The position numbers and the translations under genes were made by a program. 64,000 nucleotides of DNA from an uncultured Clostridia bacterium (GTDB lineage Bacteria; Bacillota; Clostridia; Oscillospirales; Acutalibacteraceae): NCBI GenBank assembly GCA_927362715.1, contig CAKMIX010000007.1:47453-111452 (forward strand), written 5' to 3'. The notes under the pieces were generated by a model. That model had not been told where the DNA came from, did not search any database, and was given only the letters and a program-made list of their open reading frames with translations. This document shows positions 9,001 through 16,411 of the stretch, piece by piece; position 1 is the first letter of the stretch; every line of letters begins with the position of its first letter.

Positions 9001-10947
9001 GGCATAGGTGTATGTAAGGCTGTCTGCGTTCAACTCGGAGGCAAAGGTTAGATTGACGGTCGACGCGGTTGTCCAGCTGTTGCTGCTTACGGTTTCGCCG
9101 TCGCCCGTTTTTGCAGAGACGGCCGTCTCCACATCCCAAACGGCATAAAGGTCAATATTTGTCGCCTGCGTAGGATCAAACGACTCTACAAGGCCCTCTG
9201 CAGCCACGGTGTTCTTTTCATCCAAAGTTGCCCAGCCCGAGAATGCAAATCCATCAAGGTTCGCCATTTCCGGCAACACAACCGTTTCCGTCTCAACAGT
9301 ATATATGCTGTTTGCCGGCGCTGTTCCGACCGGCGTATGATAGGAGATGGTATACTCCACCGGGTCAAATCGGATCTCAGCGGTAAGAGGCCCGGTGATT
9401 GTATTCTTCGTTGTAAGCGAACTGTTTGTAACGGCTTCGTTTGTTCCGTCTGCAATGACCCCGTTCGCTTCGCCGAACACCCCGTTGACATCAATCGCCC
9501 GATATCCCTCTGCACAAGACAGGGTTAACGTCGCCGGTGTTCCGTGCTCCGCGGAAGGCGGCGTAAACGCAGCAACATTGCCTTCCACGTTGCCCGATCC
9601 GGTTTCGGTGACTGCCAGTGTATACGTATTGATTTTAAAGCCGACCGCGATCGTAGCAATCTCCTCGAACGCCTGATCGGACAGTCCCACCGTTGCAGGT
9701 GTGCTGTCTGTCAGATCCGGGATCTCCTGCACGGTACCGTTTACCGAAACAGATGTAAAATGATATCCGGATGCTTCCGCAATAGACAGAGTAAGTGTTT
9801 GTTCGTTTTTGTTCCAGATCGCCCGGATTTCACCGACTTCATCCAAAGTCGCTGTGGCAGTTACCTGACCGCCTGCTGCATCGGCGTCTGCAGGATCGAT
9901 CGTCAGGGTTGCCTCTGCTTTTGGCCACACCTGTGCGCCGCCTGCATCTTTCAGGGTAAGGCGCGCGGGATCCAGATTCAAAACGACAAGCTGCTCATAA
10001 GCACCGTCGCCGTCCCAGTCAAACTGCCATTGTGTGCCGACATTGGATTGCTCCTCCAATGCAGCGGAAGCAATTTCCGCATTAAGGTCAAGCGCGTATG
10101 TCCCGTCCGCGCCAGCCTGGGCGTTTGTCAGGAACGAACCGGCAGCAGACCAGTTTTCCGACCCTGCCGGGCTGCTTTGATACTGCGCCGAAGCAAGCTT
10201 TTCCGCGTCAAATCCCAGCGGCGCCGTAACGCGGATTTGGACAAGCCAAGGTGTGCCTTCCGCAGTTTGGGAAAGCTCTAACCGCTCCGCATAAGAAATC
10301 GTGGTCTTATCAACTGCCGGCATTGTGCTGTCGGCAGTTACACTTGCTGCGTCCGCATTGGTGATTGCCTGCACGGTACCGTATACGGGATAAATTTGTT
10401 CCCCGCCTTCCATCAACACAACACGGGATGCGTCAATCGTATAGGTAACGGTCTGATCGTATACAGTATCGCCGTCCCAGTCAAACCGCCATGCATAGCA
10501 AAGCGTCTCATTGGATTGCAGCAATTCTGCATCCATCGATGCGCTGAGAACCAAAGACGTATTCGCCTCTGCGACGGGATCCGCTTGGAACGGCAAGGTC
10601 TCTGCGTCCTCCTGCCATTCCCCCGTACCGAATTTCTCTTGGTACACAGCCGCACTCAGCGTAGCTTCCATGGAGGCCGGTGCAGTTATGCGAAGCTGCG
10701 CCTGCCAACCGTTCTGCCCGTCTTTTTCCAGTGTAACGGTACTTTCCGGCGCATAAGCAACTGTGACCTGCGTCGGATCGTCTTCGTTGACAACCGCCTC
10801 GTCCGCAAGCGTCAGCACGGTGACTTCGCCGTAATCCAACGCAAGCGCCAAAAATGTGCCAATAGGCACAGCCGTTGCCAGGACAAGCATGCTCAGCAAG
10901 ATCGCCAATATGCGCTTGCTCCAAAATGACTTAACCTGTTTTCTCAT
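3061..10947 (-). CDS. Giant membrane-anchored surface protein with Ig-like repeats
   Basis: 2628 residues from ATG 10947, which has AGGAGG nine bases upstream and overlaps the upstream stop as ATGA. A basic N-terminus and hydrophobic segment (about residues 13-36, ending LALALDYGE) form a signal peptide. The C-terminus has one transmembrane helix (WGSVAGVVVLTGFVLFLVLW) followed by KRRKKEEQE. No LPXTG sorting signal is seen, so anchoring should be by the helix. An InlB/Flg_new-type repeat occurs near residues 580-650 (ending in FSGWAT and LYAVWD). The rest is a long series of beta-rich modules that repeatedly start with forms of VDxTAPEV and contain DRSGN or DxAGN, typical of bacterial Ig-like adhesin repeats. 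Two modules are nearly identical (see repeat entries). Adhesion or wall sensing is an inference. The surrounding kinase/phosphatase genes suggest its export or activity is linked to phosphorylation. Confidence 0.85.
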   Translation of the reverse strand: MRKQVKSFWSKRILAILLSMLVLATAVPIGTFLALALDYGEVTVLTLADEAVVNEDDPTQVTVAYAPESTVTLEKDGQNGWQAQLRITAPASMEATLSAAVYQEKFGTGEWQEDAETLPFQADPVAEANTSLVLSASMDAELLQSNETLCYAWRFDWDGDTVYDQTVTYTIDASRVVLMEGGEQIYPVYGTVQAITNADAASVTADSTMPAVDKTTISYAERLELSQTAEGTPWLVQIRVTAPLGFDAEKLASAQYQSSPAGSENWSAAGSFLTNAQAGADGTYALDLNAEIASAALEEQSNVGTQWQFDWDGDGAYEQLVVLNLDPARLTLKDAGGAQVWPKAEATLTIDPADADAAGGQVTATATLDEVGEIRAIWNKNEQTLTLSIAEASGYHFTSVSVNGTVQEIPDLTDSTPATVGLSDQAFEEIATIAVGFKINTYTLAVTETGSGNVEGNVAAFTPPSAEHGTPATLTLSCAEGYRAIDVNGVFGEANGVIADGTNEAVTNSSLTTKNTITGPLTAEIRFDPVEYTISYHTPVGTAPANSIYTVETETVVLPEMANLDGFAFSGWATLDEKNTVAAEGLVESFDPTQATNIDLYAVWDVETAVSAKTGDGETVSSNSWTTASTVNLTFASELNADSLTYTYAVGETEETLAASDAITSEGSTEATYTVQQAAFTDADGVHYIYETISDSDQSTAPTFVLLQDSVAPTASMKVATANSPIEKFLTTITFGLLSFKETTEATVSVSDSVSGLSKVEYLEMEYPQAAYGEQTNTFQLDEVAASQGWQAVSGFQNGADTAEVSVEIKAKENKNIILFVRTTDVAGNVSYICSDGVIVDITPPTGVLQPQGYTSELTDDELDNKKPIYGKAQVEKTDSILINVEVTEEALQEEGASTAILQSGIATITYSTQVKNRADDEYRYIEKDESLYTHQGDIQTDIHRTITLKNVSQDYNYNYVLITLDVTDLAGNSATYTREIAVDLTAPTVTVRYDPLESASGSMYNKTRVATFTYTERTENWDKEDAEERLRNLIHAANLEHDPLEDAYTLGEWVNVAGTTPDEDTHSIEVIFNDANYTIQDKSGENYVNAEACVDKAGNITETIAAADETVENPFRFTVDTAAPYELGLDYTSETDIRDVMLNGITFGFWQNAEGADASVTATLTAHDVTSGVKQFVVTIKTDGAESATTADMPADADLNQAGRQFVIGTEPVEQDAEGAVTYTNIVADTADPTLYTATVKLPAQFRGKLSFEAVDYAANKTVYTDDDYVVVVDDIAPKIQAEYKGVQTATVASDAWKADVDKAEVAADTKYVFSSAVETTLTFTDANFDLSGEEEAKIEIFKDGQAYTGADVDWSAFMSETTQQEATLTLEENGDYQIRITYTDNSGNQQTPTGEEYLTGSEGIYTTNIITVDTTAPEVNVTFDETEAAGEKGGVPVYGQARTMTIEVTDRNFRPTDGLEIDGLLPERKEADFQYTVIGANGEETSAATEDALYEAITKEENWKNVTPEGEFNETWQLQIKFAGDAAYPAFRVNAKDLAGYTAGAEVPAFVVDKTAPYELGLAYTSETDIRDVVLNGITFGFWQNAEGADASVTATLTAHDVTSGVKQFVVTIKTDGAESATTADMPADADLNQAGRQFVIGTEPVEQDAEGAVTYTNIVADTADPTLYTATVKLPAQFRGKLSFEAVDYAANKTEFNGDVQSSDGAYPKNDYVAVVDNTNPQLMIHYGNNGRYVDQGSLVDQIESENTIAYYQQDAKVELTFTDANFDLGGEDRTEIQVFKDGQAYTEADIVWSDFAKTTAQQTATLTLSEDGDYQISVSYVDYSGNLLEVEREEGSAYAVETAAGTFMTTNIITVDKTAPEIEEITITPNEVVSALEGRAYYDVPQTVTITVREHNFCIGRILNAAAFADFIIPGEDAQSELVAANVSSERLSEIEQDLIDQIRDEENWTSDGDLHTVTLQFQSDANYTINFKPIDLAGNVLVNEQLQTFTVDVTDPEILGIDYEQQVFGTIISGLTFGYYNAQVEATVTAEDDTAGVYRFEYEGLLADGVSEKNQAVLQTAIQEADITQLSDAAGNATNRFEASFRIPREVLTELNSFNGTVTVTAYDRSENTMTFADDERLVVDRIAPTCLVTFNQEVETVNNVSYYDVPVTATVQINEANFYAEDVNILVNSSRVEPSDWTQNGDVWTATVTMAQEGDYVFSVEYTDRSGNQMQTYTSNQKTVDLTAPSIRVQNVRHESANNAETVGFTLVVTDRNLGADRIAPSLQVVTRSGDIGNYAFSTQTIPLGAPAVSTDANGNTVYTYTVANLDADGYYTIVCSVRDYAGHEVQNIGAETAGGTTETDAVHFSVNREGSVFWIETEHTDKYASGDDRIKYNALQDAYANDVVTVALHEVNVDRVDAFDAEEMQTVLTLNDGSQSEDITLVEGDNYQKNTSVGAGGWYESVYTLDNENFDHDGYYSMSIITYDMAGNSNVNQSQESGVLRFTLDRTNPIISTNVEQENAIINADAFPVEIRLTEANVEEISVLLNDGEVTAEDLGDNTYQVVVDAGSAQTLQVYAKDKAGNESTYDIVDLTVSTNPFVRFYANKPLFWGSVAGVVVLTGFVLFLVLWKRRKKEEQE
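5858..6207. repeat. Internal direct repeat in the giant gene, copy 1
   Basis: 350 bp with no difference by eye from 7160-7507, offset 1302 bp, which is 434 codons and keeps frame. Similarity continues to about 6276 with a few substitutions. It encodes the Ig-like module that includes the GKLSFEAVDYAANKT segment. Perfect identity indicates recent duplication or gene conversion. Confidence 0.95.
7160..7509. repeat. Internal direct repeat in the giant gene, copy 2
   Basis: Second copy of the 350-bp repeat of 5858-6207. The first difference follows the shared gccgaaggt, after which scattered substitutions appear up to about 7578. Recombination between the copies would remove or add 434 residues in frame. 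Confidence 0.95.
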
Positions 10948-11426
10948 TTTGCAGTTCCTCCTACCGATTGATCCTGCTTTATCATAAAACGGAAATTCAC
11001 ACCGTTCAAAAAGCCGTGCATATGGAAGGTAAATGCCCCGAGACTGAACATGGAAAATGTAAGCACGGTATTCCAGCGGCAGACCAAGCACAAAATAATC
11101 ATGACCACGGAAACCGCCAGCAGCACATCGGCAATTTTCGCGGGTATGTTGGAAAAGAAGCGGAACAGCCCGTTTTTGAAAAACGGCTGCCGTTCTTCTG
11201 CCGTGTCCATGCGTTTACGCAGGGTGTTCACCGCAATAAACAACAGATATCCGAGCACCAATCCCAACCAAAACATACAGCCCGATACAACATACCAGCT
11301 CCTTCCGCCGCCACTGAGCAAGGATGCACTGGCAAAGGGCATCAACACAAAAGACAGCGCATGTACCAAAAGGCAAGCTGCTGAAACACCGAACAGGATT
11401 TTTGCAGTTCGCACTGTATTATGCAT
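10944..11426 (-). CDS. Small integral membrane protein (about four helices), unknown
   Basis: 160 residues, ATG with GAGGTGAT upstream. Four hydrophobic segments can be seen near residues 8-32, 44-66, 98-118 and 122-142, with a short charged loop (RKRMDTAEERQ) between helices 2 and 3. I recognise no family. It ends in an ATGA overlap with the giant surface-protein gene and starts one base after the next upstream gene's stop, so it is translationally coupled within the kinase operon. A role in membrane assembly or export of the surface protein is an inference from position only. Confidence 0.75.
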   Translation of the reverse strand: MHNTVRTAKILFGVSAACLLVHALSFVLMPFASASLLSGGGRSWYVVSGCMFWLGLVLGYLLFIAVNTLRKRMDTAEERQPFFKNGLFRFFSNIPAKIADVLLAVSVVMIILCLVCRWNTVLTFSMFSLGAFTFHMHGFLNGVNFRFMIKQDQSVGGTAK

Positions 11427-11427
11427 A

Positions 11428-11817
11428 TCAAATCACCTCATTGGTACTGACAAACATCAGATTTTTTTCGATAATAAAGTTTTTGTTCACGGCACGGGCG
11501 GCCTTATTCAGCACGACTGTTCCGGGATCCTGTTCCAGTGCTTCCGTCGGCGCATACAGGCGAGGTTCCTCCGCTGTGTCGCCGCGCGGTTTGGCCTGTT
11601 TTTCCAATTCCTCAAAGACGTTGATTTTCCCGCGCTGCCGCACCGCGTCGTCACGCTTCATGCGGATCTCCTCAATTTGCCGCTGTGCCAGCGCGCCTTT
11701 CAATTCCTGCCGAACGCTGCGAATATGAAACGCAAAAAACAGGATAACGGCGACCGCAAAGCACACGCCGCCCAACACAAAACAGATAATGGCGATTACC
11801 GAAAGTGCATCCTGCAT
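11428..11817 (-). CDS. Single-pass membrane protein, unknown
   Basis: 129 residues. One N-terminal membrane helix (about residues 6-32, VIAIICFVLGGVCFAVAVIL) is followed by a charged, probably cytoplasmic, helical region rich in Lys, Arg and Glu and then a tail with several Thr, a possible kinase substrate. ATG at 11817 with GGGGAGG upstream. It begins three bases after the membrane kinase stop and is one base from the next gene, so it is tightly coupled to both. No family is recognised. It could be an adaptor between the kinase and the surface protein; that is inference. Confidence 0.72.
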   Translation of the reverse strand: MQDALSVIAIICFVLGGVCFAVAVILFFAFHIRSVRQELKGALAQRQIEEIRMKRDDAVRQRGKINVFEELEKQAKPRGDTAEEPRLYAPTEALEQDPGTVVLNKAARAVNKNFIIEKNLMFVSTNEVI

Positions 11818-11820
11818 AAA

Positions 11821-13704
11821 TCAAACCTCCCCACCGGATTCATTGGAATCCAAATCAATATCATAAACGCTTTCAATTGCAGGTTTGATCTGTTCAAGCT
11901 GCTGCAGCGCCTCCGCTTTGGCTGAGGCATTTTGCTCCGTTTCGCTAATATCCGATATGGCGGCATACAGGTCGTGGTACAGCTCCTGCATTTCCGCGCC
12001 GTCGACACGCTCTTCCTTATCTTGGGTCATTGAATAAAAGTCTGCATAATTTTCCTGCAGTATATATACCAATCGCCGCAAGGATTCCAGCTTAACGGTG
12101 TCAGACACATCCTCCTGTGAATCGGCGCCCAAAAGCTGAATCAACTCTTTGTTCGTCTCCCAGAAAGAATAAAATGGATTTTCAATATTGCCGTTGCTGT
12201 CAATTCCGTAAATACCGGCGGTCTGCGCAGCATCGTTGGCGTGGAAAACACCGTCATCCTGCTCGCGCATATTCTGTTTATTATTTTGAAAATAGGAAAC
12301 CAGGAAATAGGCTCTCGCCAAATTGTACTGTTGATCCTCCAACCCGTCATCATTTGTTTCCGCCGACGCTGTAATCACAGCTCGGAAATACGGCTCTGCC
12401 ACAAGGGCTGCTTCTAATGCCGATCCGTCGTAATAGTTCCAAAACAGACGGCCGAGCTCATAATTAACTTTTATGTATGCCTGTAAGTCTGTTTCGCGCA
12501 AGATCGCCAGCCTTGCCGCCGAGAAGCAGGACAAAATTTCCTGTTGATAAATCTCGTTCCCGGTCACGGCTGCTAAGACGGAGTTTTGTGCACCGTCTTC
12601 TTCGCTTGCGGCAAGCCCCTGCTCCGTTTCCGACGGTCGCTCGCCCGGATGTATGATTGTAATTTGTGCGCGCAGCTGCTCGGCAAGCTGTACATAAGCC
12701 TCCGGCCTTTCCTCATCGCGCGAAATCGCCTGCTCGTAACCGTACAGTGTATTTTGCTCCAGCAAATTTTCATAGTCACGATTCTTCGTGTAGCTGCCTA
12801 TAAATAAGCTGCCTGCGCCGGCCGCCAGAAAAACCGCAGCTAGCACCACAAACGACGTGAATAGATTGAGCTTGCTGCGCAGCGAACGCTTGTACTCTTT
12901 TTCAAACTTGTCCAGATTTTCTAAAACATAGGTAACCTCGGCACAGGACTGATACCGATCCTTAGGATTGAGCTGCGTACACTTCTGGATCAGCCACTCC
13001 AGACCGCTGGAGAGCTTCGGATTCCAATGGCGAATCGGATAGAGCTCATATGGAGGCTCTGCAGGATTTTTGCCGGTGACCAGGTGGTACAGAGTCACGC
13101 CAAGGCTATATATATCCGTGCGCGCATCTGTCTGCCCCTTCTCGCCAAACTGCTCGGGAGCCGCATATCCGCGTGTACCGATGTTAGTGGTGTCGGAGTC
13201 CTTGTCTGCCTTATATTCACGCGCAATACCGAAATCAATCAGTCTAACCGTTCCGTCCGGTTTCAACATAACGTTGGCGGGCTTCATATCCCGATAGATG
13301 ATCGGAGGCGTTCTGGTATGCAGATAGTCCAAAACCTCGCTTAGCTGCTTTCCCCATTCAATAACGGCCTCCTGCGGCTGCGCGCCGGAGGTTTCCAATA
13401 CCTTATTGAGGGATTCACCCTCAATGTAATCCATCACGATATATACGGATTGATTGTTTTCAATAATATCCACAATGCGCGGCAAAGTCGGGTGATCCAG
13501 CTTTTTCATCAAATTGGCTTCATCCAAAAGCGCCTTTAAAGCAATCTGCTTACTGACATCGTCCTTATCTTTTCTAAATTCTTTGATTGCCCACTGCTTA
13601 TTCAGGCGTTTGTCCATAGCAAGATAGACCACGGACATACCGCCGCGGCCGATCTCACGCAAAACCTCATATTTGCCGTCAATAATCTCTCCGAGCCTTG
13701 CCAA
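11821..13704 (-). CDS. Transmembrane Ser/Thr protein kinase
   Basis: 627 residues from TTG 13704, six bases after GGGGGAG. The kinase domain fills residues 1-270: glycine loop GRGGMSVVY, lysine in WAIKEF, catalytic loop YRDMKPANVM, DFG in LIDFGIAREY, and AAPEQF. These are PknB/PrkC-like motifs. A single membrane helix follows (about residues 284-306, VVLAAVFLAAGAGSLFIG). The roughly 320-residue outer part is acidic and helical, with segments that look like tetratricopeptide-type helices. It lacks PASTA repeats, so it is not the usual peptidoglycan-sensing PrkC. HRD is YRD here. It lies between the PP2C gene and the small membrane proteins. It should sense something outside the membrane and phosphorylate FHA partners; the ligand is unknown. 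Confidence 0.92.
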   Translation of the reverse strand: MARLGEIIDGKYEVLREIGRGGMSVVYLAMDKRLNKQWAIKEFRKDKDDVSKQIALKALLDEANLMKKLDHPTLPRIVDIIENNQSVYIVMDYIEGESLNKVLETSGAQPQEAVIEWGKQLSEVLDYLHTRTPPIIYRDMKPANVMLKPDGTVRLIDFGIAREYKADKDSDTTNIGTRGYAAPEQFGEKGQTDARTDIYSLGVTLYHLVTGKNPAEPPYELYPIRHWNPKLSSGLEWLIQKCTQLNPKDRYQSCAEVTYVLENLDKFEKEYKRSLRSKLNLFTSFVVLAAVFLAAGAGSLFIGSYTKNRDYENLLEQNTLYGYEQAISRDEERPEAYVQLAEQLRAQITIIHPGERPSETEQGLAASEEDGAQNSVLAAVTGNEIYQQEILSCFSAARLAILRETDLQAYIKVNYELGRLFWNYYDGSALEAALVAEPYFRAVITASAETNDDGLEDQQYNLARAYFLVSYFQNNKQNMREQDDGVFHANDAAQTAGIYGIDSNGNIENPFYSFWETNKELIQLLGADSQEDVSDTVKLESLRRLVYILQENYADFYSMTQDKEERVDGAEMQELYHDLYAAISDISETEQNASAKAEALQQLEQIKPAIESVYDIDLDSNESGGEV

Positions 13705-13722
13705 GAACGCTCCCCCTAACTG

Positions 13723-14493
13723 TTATCGAATTCCTTTTAGCAGCAACGCGGTAATATTATCCTTTTCTCCGCGGGTTTTGTTTAGCTCTACAAGATCCAC
13801 CAGGGCCTTTTTCATAACGCGCTCGCTGCCCAGAAGGTTCGGCGCGAGCACACCGAACATTTCCTCCTCCCGAACCTCGTGCCGGAAACCATCGCTGCAC
13901 AAAAGGATCTCTTCTCCCTCATTCAAATTGCCAATTACGAACTCGGGCGCAACGGATCCGGTAGCGCCGATGCACTGCAGCAGGATGTTTTGGCGTTTAT
14001 CCACGCGCGCCTCTTCCAGGGTCAAACGCTGCTGTTCCACCTCGTGTGCGACAACCGTATGGTCTTTCGTCAGCTGCTTTATATGGTCAGACAGCAAATA
14101 GATGCGACTGTCGCCGACATGCGCCAATACATACTGATCTCCGGCTATCAGCACTGCTGACAATGTCGTACCCATGGATATGTTTTTGGATTTACCATAG
14201 GCGATGATCTTTTTGTTCTGGTCCTGAAGGATCGCGTTCCACTGTGTACGAACATTCTCCAAACGCACGCCTTGAACCGCCTGCTGCGGCAGGGTGTTTT
14301 CAAACCAGTTGGAAAACGCATTGACCAGCAACGCGCTGGCAAGCTCGCCCTGTTTAAGGCCACCCATACCGTCACAGATGACCGCAAGCGCCAAATGCAT
14401 TTTCGGCGTTTTTGCAATTTTCAGGCAAAAAGCGTCCTGATTGACTTTTTTTGTAATTCCCACATCCGTATGGGCAGCAGACAAAAAGCGCAT
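13723..14493 (-). CDS. PP2C-family Ser/Thr protein phosphatase
   Basis: 256 residues, complete PP2C (Stp/PrpC-like). Motifs: VGITKKVNQDAF near residue 12, VICDGMGGLKQGE near 38, MGTTLSAVL near 107, VGDSRIYLL near 126, LLCSDGFRHEV near 191 and EKDNITALLL at the C-terminus, so all metal ligands are present. ATG 14493 has GGGGGAG five bases upstream. It sits between the FHA protein and the membrane kinase, the usual phosphatase-kinase pairing, so it is the likely direct antagonist of that kinase. Confidence 0.94.
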   Translation of the reverse strand: MRFLSAAHTDVGITKKVNQDAFCLKIAKTPKMHLALAVICDGMGGLKQGELASALLVNAFSNWFENTLPQQAVQGVRLENVRTQWNAILQDQNKKIIAYGKSKNISMGTTLSAVLIAGDQYVLAHVGDSRIYLLSDHIKQLTKDHTVVAHEVEQQRLTLEEARVDKRQNILLQCIGATGSVAPEFVIGNLNEGEEILLCSDGFRHEVREEEMFGVLAPNLLGSERVMKKALVDLVELNKTRGEKDNITALLLKGIR

Positions 14494-14508
14494 ATTCTCC
14501 CCCGATTT

Positions 14509-15618
14509 TCATTGCAAAAAGAATTGAAAATTTTCATTTCCGATCGTCAACAGATCCCCGCTGTCTAATTCTGTCTCTGCTTCCGGCGGCAAAAGGCGTC
14601 CTTCCAATTGCGTTCCGTTTGTTGAATTTTGATCTCGTACCCAAAAGGAACTGTCTTTCCATATAATTTCCGCATGGCGGCGGCTGACAGCAGGATTGTC
14701 TGCCACGATATAGTCCGCCGTCCGGGGATCCTTCCCCAAAATGAACGGCGTTTTATTCAGCGAAATTCGCTCTCCTGTGGATATGCGCAGCAAACATGCG
14801 GATACCTCAGGCTGCTGCGTATACTCAAGAAATTCTGCCACAGACAGTAGTGTCGTTTCGTCCGAGGCAGTGCTCGCATTGGTTGTTTGCGCAAGCGGTA
14901 CCGTTTCGTTATCGGGGTGACGATCTGTTGCTTGTTCAAATTCTTTCTGGACAGAATTTTTCATGTTGGGAAGCTTCATTGTCACGGGAAAATCCGTCGG
15001 CGGCGGTGCGACGAGCCACGTTGTCTCTGCGGACTGTACATCTGTCTTCGACATACTCGGTGACAACGGCACGGTTTCCACATCCGTCTTTGCCCGTTCC
15101 TTTTTCAAAGCAATTTCGAATCTCTGCAGCGCCGTTGTCGCGGCGCATCCGTTTTGCAGGTCGGACAAAACCACCCTGATTTGCCGATTATGATCTGCCA
15201 AGCGTTCCAGAACAGCATATAGAAACTGCTCCGCCGTTAGATCCGTCTCCGCTCGAAGCGGAAGATAGACAAAATATATTTTGTCCCCTTGCATAAAAAT
15301 ACAGGAAGAATCCGTTTGCACATTACACAAAGGCAAACCTTCTTGCAGGCAAAGTGAAACAACCTGTTCTAACGCGTCCAAAAGCTGCTGTAAAAGCGGA
15401 TTCGCCAACGGCTGTTCCTGCTGCGCAAGCGAAGACATGCCGCAGCAGTCACAGGTAATCGTCCACCCGCGCGTCCTCTTTTTATATGTAAAAGAGCAAA
15501 AGGCCGAGAACGATCTGTTTTGCAACTTTTCAAGAAGTGCAAAATCTATGTCAGAATCCGCAGAAAGGTGATAGCGAAGGGCTTGACTCGAATGCATTTG
15601 TTGCATTTTGTCACGCAC
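14509..15618 (-). CDS. FHA-domain protein with conserved N-terminal domain
   Basis: 369 residues from GTG 15618, preceded by GGAGGAGGGGAG. The C-terminal 95 residues form an FHA domain (LGKD, SRRHAEI, NSTNGT) that should bind phosphothreonine peptides. The first 165 or so residues form a separate domain resembling the N-terminal domain (DUF6382-type) often seen in FHA proteins of Clostridia; I give that assignment low confidence. A Thr-rich linker between them is a plausible phosphorylation site for the nearby kinase, as in GarA-like proteins. First gene of the leftward operon. No membrane segment is seen, so it is probably the cytoplasmic reader of kinase output. Confidence 0.85.
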   Translation of the reverse strand: MRDKMQQMHSSQALRYHLSADSDIDFALLEKLQNRSFSAFCSFTYKKRTRGWTITCDCCGMSSLAQQEQPLANPLLQQLLDALEQVVSLCLQEGLPLCNVQTDSSCIFMQGDKIYFVYLPLRAETDLTAEQFLYAVLERLADHNRQIRVVLSDLQNGCAATTALQRFEIALKKERAKTDVETVPLSPSMSKTDVQSAETTWLVAPPPTDFPVTMKLPNMKNSVQKEFEQATDRHPDNETVPLAQTTNASTASDETTLLSVAEFLEYTQQPEVSACLLRISTGERISLNKTPFILGKDPRTADYIVADNPAVSRRHAEIIWKDSSFWVRDQNSTNGTQLEGRLLPPEAETELDSGDLLTIGNENFQFFLQ

Positions 15619-15678
15619 GGTCTCCCCTCCTCCGACTTGTTTCTGCAGAATGTGACTATCTCGCTACTTTTTCTTGTT

Positions 15679-15707
15679 ATTTTATCAATGAGGCTAATTA
15701 TTTACAA
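15679..15707 (-). promoter_or_regulatory. Predicted sigma-A promoter of the kinase/FHA operon
   Basis: On the minus strand TTGTAA (15702-15707) and TAAAAT (15679-15684) are 17 bases apart, about 55 bases before the FHA gene start. Further up, a 7-bp inverted repeat (TGGTAAA at 15737-15743 and TTTACCA at 15767-15773) could bind a regulator, but its spacing is wide. Confidence 0.55.
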
Positions 15708-15897
15708 TAATATCGTGGTAACGGACGTGTTTTACATGGTAAAAGCTGTATTTTTTTCGTATTTTCTTTACCAAAATATCCGCCGTCGCAGGTGATGTTG
15801 GTCAGGCGCATATAGTATAAACTTGCACGATTTTGTCCTTGTAAATTCGTTAGATTCATATGATACAGCACACGCACGGCAGACTTTCACTTTTCTC

Positions 15898-15926
15898 TTG
15901 ACACCGGCGACATTTTCGCGTATACT
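15898..15926 (+). promoter_or_regulatory. Sigma-A promoter of the fur-permease operon
   Basis: Perfect TTGACA (15898-15903), 17-bp spacer, TATACT (15921-15926). Transcription should begin near 15933, which excludes the upstream in-frame start at 15929 and supports ATG 15986. Confidence 0.85.
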
Positions 15927-15934
15927 TTTTGCGC

Positions 15935-15957
15935 AAAATGAAAATGATTTTCATTTT
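15935..15957 (+). promoter_or_regulatory. Fur box (operator) overlapping the transcription start
   Basis: A perfect 11-1-11 inverted repeat. Its core TGAAAATGATTTTCA matches the 7-1-7 Fur consensus TGATAATNATTATCA with one symmetric change per arm, and fits Zur and PerR boxes less well. Being at +1 to +25 it should block transcription when metal-loaded Fur binds, giving autorepression and co-repression of the permease. Confidence 0.85.
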
Positions 15958-15985
15958 CATTTGCTGTAAAAAAGGTTGTGGAACT

Positions 15986-16411
15986 ATGGTGTACAAAACC
16001 AAGCAAAGCGAATCCATAGAGCGCCTGCTGCGCGAGAACTGCGGGCGGCATTTGACGGCGGAGGAGCTGTATCGTCTGCTGCAGGAGGCGGGCGAATCCG
16101 TCGGGCAGACGACCGTTTACCGCCATCTTGACAAGCTGTGCGCGCAGGGGACAGTGCGCAAATTTCTCGGCGGAGACGGCGGGGCATGCTATCAGCTTGC
16201 AGGGTCCGACGAGAGCTGCCGCACGCACTATCACTTGAAATGCACCGCGTGCGGGAAATTGTTCCACGCGCAGTGTGATTTTCTCGATACGCTTTCCGAG
16301 CACATCCGACAAGAGCACGGTTTTTCGGTGGACGGCTCGAAGACCGTTTTATACGGACTTTGCGAGACATGCGCGAAAAGGGAGGGAAAAGACCATGACG
16401 CACACGCATGA
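15986..16411 (+). CDS. Fur-family metal-dependent transcriptional regulator
   Basis: 141 residues from ATG 15986. An N-terminal winged helix (residues 10-70, with VGQTTVYRHLDKL as recognition helix) precedes a dimer/metal domain with HYHLKCTACGKLFHAQC and a second CETC pair, giving the CXXC motifs of the structural zinc site, and HxH-type ligands for the regulatory metal. The tail KDHDAHA is His-rich. Length matches the family. It overlaps the start of the permease gene by 17 bases. A Fur-like operator lies at its own promoter. Motifs alone do not separate Fur from Zur or Mur; the operator favours Fur. Confidence 0.92.
   Translation: MVYKTKQSESIERLLRENCGRHLTAEELYRLLQEAGESVGQTTVYRHLDKLCAQGTVRKFLGGDGGACYQLAGSDESCRTHYHLKCTACGKLFHAQCDFLDTLSEHIRQEHGFSVDGSKTVLYGLCETCAKREGKDHDAHA

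Noticed and set aside
3061..10947. LPXTG sorting signal or VWA domain in the giant protein
   Set aside because: The C-terminus has only a helix and basic tail, and no MIDAS-type DxSxS was found, so it is not a sortase substrate or a TerY-type VWA protein by sequence.
3061..11091. 2676-codon version of the giant gene
   Set aside because: The first 48 codons lie within the upstream membrane-protein gene; the signal peptide begins at ATG 10947.
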